From contig JANTFW010000007.1 of the NCBI GenBank assembly GCA_024763245.1, forward strand, positions 1 to 48,753: a stretch of DNA of 48,753 nt. The letters run 5' to 3'. Positions 7,242-15,514 of the stretch are shown here, piece by piece. The DNA is from Flavobacteriaceae bacterium. GTDB lineage: Bacteria > Bacteroidota > Bacteroidia > Flavobacteriales > Flavobacteriaceae. Within the stretch, counting starts at the first letter, position 1. The number at the start of each line of letters is the position of its first letter. The notes beneath the pieces are model-generated. The model ran no database searches. It saw only the letters and a list, made by a program, of their open reading frames with translations, and was not told the DNA's origin. A program made the position numbers and the translations under genes.

Positions 7242-8741
7242 TTAGTGAATTCCTTTCATAGCTTTGTTTAATAGTGGAGAGAGTATTACAGTTAACACAC
7301 CAATAATAATCATTACCCACATAATAAAAGGGTATAAAGGATAATCAAATTTCTTTAGGATTCCTTCTAACATTCCCGCCATAAAGTTACCAGCGGCAAA
7401 ACTGGCCATCCATAGACCCATTACTACTGAAACTAATTTAGGTGGCGCTAATTTGGTTATCATAGATAAACCAATTGGTGAAAGCATTAACTCGCCCAAT
7501 GTCAATAAAACATAAACCGAAACTAACCACCAAGGGGATACTTTTATTCCTGTATCTGCAATACCTTGTGCCTGTGTCATCACAAAAAAGGCAATAGCTC
7601 CTAGGAAAAATCCTAGTGCAAATTTCATTGGTGTTCTAGGGTTCCAACCCTTTTTATCTAACCAGAGCCACATAACAGAAAATAGGGAAGCAAAGATTAA
7701 TATCGCAAACGAATTTACATTTTGAAACCATGTTGCCGGCATTTCCCAGCCGAACATCATCCTATCGGTATTGTCTTTTGCAAATAAACTAAAGGTACCT
7801 CCGGCTTGTTCAAAACCTGCCCAAAATACAATATTAAAAACGGCTAAAGTTATGATCACAGCCATCCTGCTCCACTCATCCTTACCATTAGTTCCTTTTG
7901 TAATGGTGTATCCCAGTCCTATAATAATTGCGGCAAAACCACCATACGTAATGATTGTTTTTACTATATCGGGCAATAATCCCCATAAAAACATCAAGGC
8001 GTAAGTCCCTGCAATAAGAACAACTGCAGATATTAAAATACCCATCCAATCCTTTCCATCCAACACCATTTTTTCTTCAGGTGTGTTGGGCGGTAAACCA
8101 TAATGTTCTAATGTATGCTCTCTAGCTTTTAGCCATAAAACACCTAAAACCATTCCTACACCAGCGGCAAGAAATCCATAACCCCAAGCTACACTTTCTC
8201 CTAAACCACCGGCTATAAAAGTTCCAAGAATGGCTCCTAAATTTATTCCTAAATAGAAAATATTAAAAGCCGAGTCTTTCATCGGATCATTATTGTCATA
8301 AAACTCACCTACAACTGTTGAAATATTAGGTTTAAAGAAACCATTGCCTACTATTAGTACTCCTAATCCAAAGTTGAATAAAAATTGACGACTGTCTGAA
8401 CTTGCTTCGGCAGAAGCGTACAATAAAGCACTAGCCGCTAAAAGCAATTGGCCAAAAGCCATAACCAAACCACCAATATATACTGTTTTTCTTTGTCCAA
8501 AATACCTGTCTGAAACCCATCCACCAATTATAGGCGTTAAATATACCAGCCCCGTAAAGACAGCGTATATCTCTAATGCCGATTCTCTATCTAACCCAAA
8601 TCCTCCATTAATTAACTCAGCAGTTAAATAGAGCACCAATAAGGCTCTCATTCCATAGTAACTAAACCGTTCCCACATTTCTGTTGCAAACAACGTGTAC
8701 AAACCTTTTGGATGTGATTCTCTAAATGGTATTTCTTTCAT
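7242..8741 (-). CDS. POT/PTR-family proton-dependent oligopeptide transporter (499 aa)
   Basis: An inner-membrane peptide-proton symporter with intact family hallmarks: E21, E24, R25 in EMWERFSYYG, GGWVSDRYFG in the loop between helices 2 and 3, GNGFFKPNIS in helix 4, and FYLGINLGAILG for the second PTR2 motif. The length is typical of bacterial POT proteins. It is much closer to the 588-aa copy than to the middle copy, so these two look like a duplication pair. It is the first transporter downstream of the DPP IV-like peptidase, in the same direction, with a 140-bp gap, which fits uptake of the dipeptides that enzyme releases. The start is the ATG at 8741. A near-match -7 box TACTTTTA lies about 50 bp upstream. 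Confidence 0.95.
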   Translation of the reverse strand: MKEIPFRESHPKGLYTLFATEMWERFSYYGMRALLVLYLTAELINGGFGLDRESALEIYAVFTGLVYLTPIIGGWVSDRYFGQRKTVYIGGLVMAFGQLLLAASALLYASAEASSDSRQFLFNFGLGVLIVGNGFFKPNISTVVGEFYDNNDPMKDSAFNIFYLGINLGAILGTFIAGGLGESVAWGYGFLAAGVGMVLGVLWLKAREHTLEHYGLPPNTPEEKMVLDGKDWMGILISAVVLIAGTYALMFLWGLLPDIVKTIITYGGFAAIIIGLGYTITKGTNGKDEWSRMAVIITLAVFNIVFWAGFEQAGGTFSLFAKDNTDRMMFGWEMPATWFQNVNSFAILIFASLFSVMWLWLDKKGWNPRTPMKFALGFFLGAIAFFVMTQAQGIADTGIKVSPWWLVSVYVLLTLGELMLSPIGLSMITKLAPPKLVSVVMGLWMASFAAGNFMAGMLEGILKKFDYPLYPFIMWVMIIIGVLTVILSPLLNKAMKGIH

Positions 8742-8881
8742 AATTGTATATTGTGTTAAAAATTAAATCGGATAAAAGTACTTAAATTTTTGGAAATTAC
8801 TTAATATAAGTTCTATTTCTATACACTATTTCTTAACAACAGGCTATTTCCATTACTAATATTTATTATTAAATCATTGAT

Positions 8882-11080
8882 TTATAGATTTTTTTCAATA
8901 AAATCCGTGATACGTTGATACAGGTGCAAGCGGGTGTTTTTTCCACGATAAATCCCGTGGGTACGATCGGGATAAAACTCACTATCGAAAGGAACATCGG
9001 CCTTAATCATCGCATTAATCATACGCATAGAATTTTGTACGTGTACATTATCATCGCCTGTGCCGTGTACCAATAAAAACTTTCCTTTTAACTGATCAGC
9101 AAAATATAAAGGAGAGTTATCATCATAACCTTTGGGATTTTCTTGTGGTGTTTGCATATAGCGTTCGGTATAGACCGTGTCATAAAAACGCCACGAGGTA
9201 ACCGGTGCTACTGCAATGGCCATTGAAAACACATCATTTCCTTTTAAGATACAATTCGCACTGGTAAAACCACCAAATGACCAGCCCCAAATCCCGATTC
9301 TATCGGCATCGATATAAGCACGTTTTCCTAATTCTTTGGCCGCTTCTATTTGATCGATAGTTTCGTATTTACCCAGTTCTTTATAAGTTACCTTTGTAAA
9401 ATCACTTCCTCTACCTCCGGTTCCACGTCCATCTACACTAACTACGATATAACCCTTTGCGGCCAACATATAATACCAATAGTCGTTAAACCCGTTCCAG
9501 CTATTCGTTACCGTCTGTACGCCCGGTCCCGAATATTGGTACATCAATACGGGATATTTTTTTTGGGGATCAAAATCGGTAGGTTTTATCATCCACATAT
9601 TAAATGTTCCATCCTTTGTAGTAATCGTAGAAAACTCTTTATGTCCTATGTGATACGCTTTTAATTTTTCGAGTAATTTTTTGTTATTTTTTATCTCTTT
9701 TATCAAAGTTCCATCCGACAAATGCAAGGTATACACCGGCGGTGTGGTAGCATCGGAAAAATTATTGATAAAATATTTTTTGTTTTTACTAAATGAGGCA
9801 CTATTACTACCGGAATCGGCACTTAATCTTTTTTTGTTTTTACCATTTAAATCTATAGCGTACACGGTTTTGTTTATACTACCATCTTCTACCGATCTAT
9901 AAAATATCCGCTTGTGTTTTTCGTCTACCCCATAAAAATCGATAACATCCCAAGGTCCTTTTGTTATTTGATGTAATAATTTACCCTCAATATCATAATG
10001 GTAAAGATGATCAAAACCATCTCTTTCGCTTCGCCAGATAAAACTATTATCCTTTAAAAAACTAAGGGCATCTCTAACATTAACATAGGTTTTTGAGGTT
10101 TCATTCAGCACCATTTTTGCTGTTATTTTCTGACTATCTACGACAAACAATTTAAGTTCATTTTGATGTCTATTAGTGGTTTGCACACTCAGTAAATATG
10201 GATTCTTCGTCCATTTAATTCTAGGAATATATTCGTAATCCGGCAATTGCACTTGCTTTGTTTCATCGGTTTGTAACGAATAAATATGCAAACTAACCAC
10301 TGAGTTTTTTTCTCCGGCCTTAGGGTATTTAAAAGTGACCGGCTGTGGATATAATTCTTCACCAAATTTCATCATCGTAAATTCTGGGACATCGGTTTCG
10401 TCAAATCGCAAAAAAGCAATTTGGCTGCCATCGGCATTCCATTGGAAGGCTTTGACAAAACCAAACTCTTCTTCATAAACCCAATCGGTTAAACCGTTAA
10501 TGATGCTATTTTTTACACCATCTTGAGTAATTTGTTTGATGGTACCAGACTCTAAATCTTTTACATATATATTATTAGCATACACAAAGGCCACTTTTTT
10601 GCTATCCGGTGAAAAAGTAGCTTGTTGAATCTTTTGATCAAATATTTTCTGTACACTTTTGGTTTTCAAATCGTAGACATAAAAAAAAGCCCATTCAGAA
10701 TGTCTGTAAATGGGTTCGGATGCTGTTTTAAGCAAGAGCTTGGTTTCATCGGCATTGAAAGAATACGACTCAAAATAATCCAAGGCGTCTAAATCTTTAC
10801 TATCTACCAAAGTGGCTACCTTTTCTAAGGTGTGATAGTCATATTTATCTACCGAAGTGCTTCGTGTATCTCGATGAAAACCTAATAAAGTATAGTAATC
10901 ACCTTTCATAGAATTTAAGGCATTCATCCGATCCGGAGAGAATGTATAATTACTCCAAATATCTTCTAGAGTAATCTCTTTGAGCTGATTTTGATTGCTG
11001 GTTTCTTGGGCAACAATATTTTGATGTAAACTACATCCTACAAGGGAAAATAACAGAAAAAAATAGGTGAATAATTTCAT
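8882..11080 (-). CDS. Dipeptidyl-peptidase IV-like S9 serine peptidase, lipoprotein
   Basis: An exported peptidase that removes N-terminal dipeptides, usually after Pro or Ala in this family. The signal peptide ends in the lipobox LVGC (Cys16), so it should be lipid-anchored in the periplasm or outer membrane. Residues about 40-460 form the DPPIV_N beta-propeller, with the substrate-amine-binding double-Glu motif DWVYEEEF (203-205). The C-terminal alpha/beta hydrolase has the full triad: Ser601 in GWSFGG, Asp676 in GTGDDNVH and His708 in DRTHGIY. Its 732 residues are typical. Together with the three POT transporters it forms a peptide-degradation and uptake locus. The start is the ATG at 11080. 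Confidence 0.95.
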   Translation of the reverse strand: MKLFTYFFLLFSLVGCSLHQNIVAQETSNQNQLKEITLEDIWSNYTFSPDRMNALNSMKGDYYTLLGFHRDTRSTSVDKYDYHTLEKVATLVDSKDLDALDYFESYSFNADETKLLLKTASEPIYRHSEWAFFYVYDLKTKSVQKIFDQKIQQATFSPDSKKVAFVYANNIYVKDLESGTIKQITQDGVKNSIINGLTDWVYEEEFGFVKAFQWNADGSQIAFLRFDETDVPEFTMMKFGEELYPQPVTFKYPKAGEKNSVVSLHIYSLQTDETKQVQLPDYEYIPRIKWTKNPYLLSVQTTNRHQNELKLFVVDSQKITAKMVLNETSKTYVNVRDALSFLKDNSFIWRSERDGFDHLYHYDIEGKLLHQITKGPWDVIDFYGVDEKHKRIFYRSVEDGSINKTVYAIDLNGKNKKRLSADSGSNSASFSKNKKYFINNFSDATTPPVYTLHLSDGTLIKEIKNNKKLLEKLKAYHIGHKEFSTITTKDGTFNMWMIKPTDFDPQKKYPVLMYQYSGPGVQTVTNSWNGFNDYWYYMLAAKGYIVVSVDGRGTGGRGSDFTKVTYKELGKYETIDQIEAAKELGKRAYIDADRIGIWGWSFGGFTSANCILKGNDVFSMAIAVAPVTSWRFYDTVYTERYMQTPQENPKGYDDNSPLYFADQLKGKFLLVHGTGDDNVHVQNSMRMINAMIKADVPFDSEFYPDRTHGIYRGKNTRLHLYQRITDFIEKNL

Positions 11081-11159
11081 ATAGATACGTATTTATTAAG
11101 CACAATATTACAAAAAAATATGGGATGGACATCGCAAAATACAGATTGTAAATATTTCT

Positions 11160-11167
11160 TAGCTTTG
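11160..11167 (+). promoter_or_regulatory. Candidate -7 box (TAGCTTTG) for the beta-helix lipoprotein gene
   Basis: TAGCTTTG fits TAnnTTTG and lies about 60 bp before the ATG at 11228, in the divergent interval with the peptidase gene. A -33 TTG at the usual distance is missing. Confidence 0.4.
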
Positions 11168-11227
11168 CTATCCATTGCCTGTACAACATTACAACTAAAT
11201 TTACGTTAAGAAACTAAAGTTATATCC

Positions 11228-12766
11228 ATGAAAAACAGCCTTCTTTTTTTATTTTTTACCGGTATTATTGCACTGAGTTCGTGTCGAAAAGATTTTAGTA
11301 CACAAAGTAGTTCTGGAGAATTGGCTTTTTCAAAAGATACGGTATATCTCGATACCGTCTTTACCAATATCGGCTCGAGTACCTATTCCTTAAAAGTATA
11401 TAATCGTAGTAATAACGCCATTACAATACCTAGTATTCAGCTGCAAAGAGGTAATGACTCTGGCTATCGATTAAACGTAGATGGCGTACCGGGTAAATAT
11501 TTTGAGGATGTTGATATTTTGGCAAAGGATAGTATTTTTATATTTATTGAAACCACCATTGACTATACGCAAATTTTAGATCCCATTTATGAAGACAAAC
11601 TTCAGTTTGATAGTGGTGATAATTTACAAGAAGTTCCCTTGGTTACGTTGGTTCAAGATGCCCATTTTTTATATCCGGGCAGAAATAATTATGGTATTGA
11701 AACCCTATTGTTGGGTGTAGATGCCAACGGCGAAGACATACGTATTAACGGACGATATCTTACCGATGATGAGCTTACATTTACCAACGAAAAACCTTAT
11801 GTTATTTATGGCTATATGGCAGTAGGTGATGAAAATAATACGGCCAAAACGTTAAATGTAGAAGCCGGTGCCCATGTTTATTTTCATGCCAACTCCGGGC
11901 TTATTATCAACGAAAATTCCAGTCTCCATATGGATGGAAATCTAACTGTTGACGAAAATAATGAAACCGAAATAATTTTCGAAGGCGATCGTCTGGAGCC
12001 GGAATATGCTGAAGTTCCGGGGCAATGGGGACTTATTTGGTTACGTGAAGGCAGTATAAATAATCGGGTAAATTATTCGATCCTAAAAAATGGCAGTATC
12101 GGCTTTCTTGTCGATGGTTTAAGTACTACTAGCAATCCTGTTTTGACTATAACAAACAGTCAAATCTATAACCATGCACAATTTGGTATATTGGGTAGAA
12201 ATACGGCTATTAAAGGAACTAACTTAGTTATTAACAATGCCGGTTTTTCAGCTCTAGCAGGGACTTCCGGTGGTGTGTATAATTTTATTCATTGTACTTT
12301 AGCAAATTATTGGAGTGGTACTCGTAGTTACCCTACCCTATTATTGAGCAATTATTATGCAGTAGATGAAAACACTCTTGCCCCTGTAGATTTACAAGAA
12401 GCCAATTTTACCAATTGCATTATCGATGGGCGTAATAGTGTTGAGCTAAATTTAGAAAAAGTAGAAGGGGCTTTATTTAACTATCAGTTTACCAACAATA
12501 GTATTGCCTTTAATGATTTTCAAAATACATATACCGGTAATCCATTGTATGACTTTACGGATGCTGTTCATTATCAAAATAATTTGATAGATACCGATTC
12601 TAATTTTAGAAATCCAAATACCAATGATTTACTAATCGGTGAAAATTCTGAAGGAAATGCACATGCGGATCCAAGCGGCACAAGTCTTGTGCCTGTTGAT
12701 ATTTTGGGTGTTACCAGAAACAATCCGGCTGATATTGGCGCCTATGAACATATTATTTTTGATTAA
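11228..12766 (+). CDS. Surface lipoprotein with Ig-like N-terminus and parallel beta-helix
   Basis: A 512-residue lipoprotein of unknown function. The signal peptide ends in the lipobox LSSC, with Cys19 followed by RKD. Residues about 30-145 look like an abnormal-spindle/DUF1573-type Ig-like domain (DTVFTNIGSSTYSLKVYN). From about 190 onward there are repeated short strands with N-rich turns typical of a right-handed parallel beta-helix. The C-terminal NPADIGAYEH is a motif often seen at the end of such 'choice-of-anchor Q'-type proteins. It may bind or cleave polysaccharide, but no catalytic residues can be assigned. It is transcribed divergently from the peptidase and has no operon partner. 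Confidence 0.85.
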   Translation: MKNSLLFLFFTGIIALSSCRKDFSTQSSSGELAFSKDTVYLDTVFTNIGSSTYSLKVYNRSNNAITIPSIQLQRGNDSGYRLNVDGVPGKYFEDVDILAKDSIFIFIETTIDYTQILDPIYEDKLQFDSGDNLQEVPLVTLVQDAHFLYPGRNNYGIETLLLGVDANGEDIRINGRYLTDDELTFTNEKPYVIYGYMAVGDENNTAKTLNVEAGAHVYFHANSGLIINENSSLHMDGNLTVDENNETEIIFEGDRLEPEYAEVPGQWGLIWLREGSINNRVNYSILKNGSIGFLVDGLSTTSNPVLTITNSQIYNHAQFGILGRNTAIKGTNLVINNAGFSALAGTSGGVYNFIHCTLANYWSGTRSYPTLLLSNYYAVDENTLAPVDLQEANFTNCIIDGRNSVELNLEKVEGALFNYQFTNNSIAFNDFQNTYTGNPLYDFTDAVHYQNNLIDTDSNFRNPNTNDLLIGENSEGNAHADPSGTSLVPVDILGVTRNNPADIGAYEHIIFD

Positions 12767-12810
12767 TTGGCCACAATACGACCGGGTATTTTAATTCCTA
12801 TTTGAATTTG

Positions 12811-12818
12811 TATCTTTG
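12811..12818 (+). promoter_or_regulatory. Candidate -7 box (TATCTTTG) directly before the SDR start codon
   Basis: TATCTTTG ends only 4 bp before the ATG at 12823. With the usual start about 5-7 bp after the box, the transcript would begin at or inside the start codon and be leaderless. It also argues against the earlier in-frame TTG at 12802, which would lie inside the promoter. Confidence 0.55.
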
Positions 12819-12822
12819 TGAC

Positions 12823-13497
12823 ATGCAGAAAAACATCATCATTACAGGCGTTAGTCGAGGTATTGGTTTGGAATTGGTCAAAATATTGGCTAAAACCCAT
12901 CAAATATTAGCCATCTCCCGAAATACAGAACCGGTTAAATATCTGGACAACGTACAGACCTTAGATCTTGATTTATCAGAACTAGAGGAGTTGGGTAAAG
13001 CCGCTACTTTTGTGCAAACTCATTGGAAAAAAGTAGATATTATTATCCACAATGCCGGTCAATTAATTCATAAGCCTTTTGCCCAAACCGGATATCAAGA
13101 TTTTTTACACACCTATAATGTAAATGTTTTTGCCGTGGCCGAATTAACACGCTTACTGCTTCCTTTTTTAAAAAAGGGAAGTCATATAGTAAGCATTAGT
13201 AGTATAGGCGGTATTCAAGGTAGCGTAAAGTTTCCCGGACTAGCAGCCTATAGTTCTTCGAAAGGGGCACTTATTACCCTAACCGAATTGTTGGCCGAAG
13301 AATATAAAGAGCAAGGAATTGCATGTAATGTACTTGCCCTTGGAGCGGTTCAGACCGAAATGCTCAAAGAAGCTTTCCCGGATTATAAAGCACCTATTTC
13401 TGCCGGAGAAATGGCACGCTATATCGCAGAATTTGCCCTATCGGGTAACACCTATTTTAATGGTAAAGTACTGCCTGTAGCTTCTAGTACGCCCTAA
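12823..13497 (+). CDS. Short-chain dehydrogenase/reductase
   Basis: A 224-residue cytosolic Rossmann-fold oxidoreductase of the classical SDR type. It has the cofactor loop TGVSRGIG (8-15), HNAG in place of the usual NNAG, the catalytic Ser in ISSIGG, and YxxxK as YSSSK. The loop after the first strand (ISRN) would favour NADP(H) over NAD(H), which is an inference. The substrate is unknown. An upstream TTG at 12802 is in frame, but a promoter-like TATCTTTG lies across those codons and MQKNIIITGVSRG is a normal SDR beginning, so I chose the ATG at 12823. No operon partner: the next gene is about 340 bp away with its own promoter. Confidence 0.92.
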   Translation: MQKNIIITGVSRGIGLELVKILAKTHQILAISRNTEPVKYLDNVQTLDLDLSELEELGKAATFVQTHWKKVDIIIHNAGQLIHKPFAQTGYQDFLHTYNVNVFAVAELTRLLLPFLKKGSHIVSISSIGGIQGSVKFPGLAAYSSSKGALITLTELLAEEYKEQGIACNVLALGAVQTEMLKEAFPDYKAPISAGEMARYIAEFALSGNTYFNGKVLPVASSTP

Positions 13498-13570
13498 GCT
13501 AAATTAACGTGAGCTTAATACAATATACGCTGTATATCAGATAGTTATATACGTTATTACTATGTTTATT

Positions 13571-13745
13571 GTCATTTCGACTGGAATGGAGAAATCTCTA
13601 CATTGGAATTACGATTTTTATTGAAAACAGGCACTTCGGTACAATTCCAATTCCTTTCAGTCATTGGAATCACTCAGTGTCCTACATTTTGTGCATTAAT
13701 TTACATCTTGTAATTTATTTCAGAAGTTTAAGCGGCTGAGTGATT
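13571..13745. repeat. Folded non-coding element with nested inverted repeats
   Basis: The 339-bp gap 13498-13836 contains no credible gene. ATTGGAATT (13602-13610) is matched by AATTCCAAT (13643-13651). AATCACTCAG (13668-13677) is matched exactly by CTGAGTGATT (13736-13745). A third ATTGGAAT lies at 13663. The stretch from 13571, GTCATTTCGACTGG followed by GAGAAATCTC, resembles the dispersed GTCATTTCGA...GAAATCTC repeats that I recall in flavobacterial genomes. It may be a miniature or REP-like element or a structured RNA. Confidence 0.5.
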
Positions 13746-13800
13746 TTACAAAGAATACTCCTAAAACAATCCCCACAACTACTCACTCGGCTATAGCGTA

Positions 13801-13828
13801 TTGCTAACCTTAAAATTTTCTAACTTTG
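13801..13828 (+). promoter_or_regulatory. Promoter of the sprT-like/manC/DUF389 operon
   Basis: TTG (13801-13803), 17 bp, then TAACTTTG (13821-13828) matches the flavobacterial TTG-N17-23-TAnnTTTG promoter. The ATG at 13837 lies 8 bp after the box, giving a nearly leaderless transcript. The upstream in-frame TTG at 13801 is therefore promoter and not the start codon. Confidence 0.65.
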
Positions 13829-13836
13829 TATCCTTA

Positions 13837-14466
13837 ATGAATAACGACAGAAAATATTATCGTACTACATTGGAAAATTATATTCCGGAAGCCTCCATTA
13901 ATGGTGTTATCGATTTATTAGTAGCGTATCCTGTGCTCCTAAAAATTACCCGAGAGCGTAAAACCAAACAAGGTGATTTTAGAATATTGCCCAATGGTCA
14001 GGCTCAAATTAGTGTCAACTATAATCTAAATCCGTATCGTTTTTTATTGACACTTATTCATGAAATCGCACATCTGGTCACCTATAAAAAATACAAACGG
14101 GTAAAGCCTCACGGCAAAGAGTGGAAAAATGAGTTTACCTATTTAATGTTGCCTTTTATCAATAACTTTGTTTTCCCAAATCATCTACTGCCCTATTTGG
14201 CGCAGTACTTTATTAACCCTAAAGCCGCTACGGGCTCGGATGTTCAACTGAGTATCGCCTTAAAAAAATACGATAAAAACACACATACAAAACCCGTTTA
14301 TTCGCTACACCAAGGTGCCGAATTTATCCTTAATAATAAAAAATTTAAACTTGGAAATAAACGACGAACGCGTTATGAATGTCTGGAACTACGGAGCAAA
14401 AAAAACTATTTAATTCATCAAAACGCCGAAGTAGTACCCATTAAAACAACACCATATGAATCCTAA
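13837..14466 (+). CDS. SprT-like zinc metalloprotease-domain protein
   Basis: A 209-residue cytosolic protein with a SprT-like domain. The zinc motif HExxH is HEIAH at 75-79 in TLIHEIAHLVTY, followed by a conserved HGKEWK (92-97) that usually supplies the third ligand. The C-terminal half (about 140-209) resembles a small beta domain but lacks the CxxC zinc ribbon of E. coli SprT. Relatives include Spartan-type proteases for DNA-protein crosslinks; an actual protease role here is unproven. The ATG at 13837 fits the promoter at 13801-13828. Its 3' end overlaps manC by 11 bp, so the two are translationally coupled although not obviously related in function. Confidence 0.88.
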   Translation: MNNDRKYYRTTLENYIPEASINGVIDLLVAYPVLLKITRERKTKQGDFRILPNGQAQISVNYNLNPYRFLLTLIHEIAHLVTYKKYKRVKPHGKEWKNEFTYLMLPFINNFVFPNHLLPYLAQYFINPKAATGSDVQLSIALKKYDKNTHTKPVYSLHQGAEFILNNKKFKLGNKRRTRYECLELRSKKNYLIHQNAEVVPIKTTPYES

Positions 14467-15514
14467 AAACTACTATGCCGTCATTATGGCCGGCGGAGTC
14501 GGATCCCGGTTTTGGCCGGTGAGTACTCCTGAAAACCCAAAGCAATTTCACGACTTGTTAGGTACCGGAAAATCGCTTATTCAACAAACCTTTAACCGCT
14601 TAAAAGGGTTAATACCTAGTGAAAATATTCTCATATCGACCAACGACCGCTATAAAAATTTGGTTAAAGAGCAACTACCTGCTATACGTGATCGTCAATT
14701 GGTATTAGAGCCTTGTATGCGCAATACCGCTCCGGCTATTTTATATGCTACTTTAAAAATTTATCAACAAAATCCGGATGCAATTATTTTAATAGCCCCT
14801 AGCGATCACTGGATTGATAAAGAGCAAGTTTTTAGAAACGATTTACAAACTGCTTTTACAGCTTGCGAAAAACAAGATATTTTAATGACCTTGGGGATAA
14901 AACCCACCTATCCGAATACCGGATATGGCTATATTCAATTTGATCCGTCACAACAGGCTCTAAAAAAAGTTGTACAGTTTACCGAAAAGCCCAAACTTAG
15001 TCTGGCTAAACAATTTATAGCCAGTGGTGATTACCTTTGGAATGCCGGTATTTTTATCTGGTCGGCAAAAAGTATACGCAAGGCTTTTCAAGAACACTTG
15101 CCCGAAATGTACACCTTGTTTGCTAAAGGAACTAGGATATGGAACACCGATTTTGAAGATGATTTTATTAAAGATACCTACCCCAAAGCAACTGCCATTT
15201 CTATTGACTACGGCATTCTAGAAAAATCGACAAATGTATGGGTATTGCCCGTATCTATCGGTTGGAATGATTTGGGAACTTGGGGTGCACTTTATCATAA
15301 ACTCGAAAAAGATTCGCATCAAAATGCTGTAGTAAATGCTACAAGCTACCTTACTGATTCTGAAGGAAATATGATACGTACTTCTAAAGGAAAGAAAGTG
15401 ATAATCAAAGGACTCAAAAAATTTATAGTCGTAGAAAATGATGGAATTTTAGTAATTTTACCCAAAGATGACGAACAAAGCATCAAAGAATTGTCTAAAA
15501 TGATATCGCATTAA
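14456..15514 (+). CDS. manC: Mannose-1-phosphate guanylyltransferase
   Basis: It makes GDP-mannose from GTP and mannose 1-phosphate for glycan synthesis in the cytosol. The nucleotidyltransferase signature is AGGVGSRFWPVS (12-23) with Lys29 in NPKQF. Further family motifs are EPCMRNTAPAI, APSDHWI, FTEKP and LWNAGIFIW. At 352 residues it is the short form without the C-terminal phosphomannose isomerase domain, as usual in this phylum. It overlaps the sprT-like gene by 11 bp and shares a TAATG overlap with the DUF389 gene. It probably feeds exopolysaccharide or glycoprotein pathways encoded elsewhere. Confidence 0.95.
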   Translation: MNPKNYYAVIMAGGVGSRFWPVSTPENPKQFHDLLGTGKSLIQQTFNRLKGLIPSENILISTNDRYKNLVKEQLPAIRDRQLVLEPCMRNTAPAILYATLKIYQQNPDAIILIAPSDHWIDKEQVFRNDLQTAFTACEKQDILMTLGIKPTYPNTGYGYIQFDPSQQALKKVVQFTEKPKLSLAKQFIASGDYLWNAGIFIWSAKSIRKAFQEHLPEMYTLFAKGTRIWNTDFEDDFIKDTYPKATAISIDYGILEKSTNVWVLPVSIGWNDLGTWGALYHKLEKDSHQNAVVNATSYLTDSEGNMIRTSKGKKVIIKGLKKFIVVENDGILVILPKDDEQSIKELSKMISH

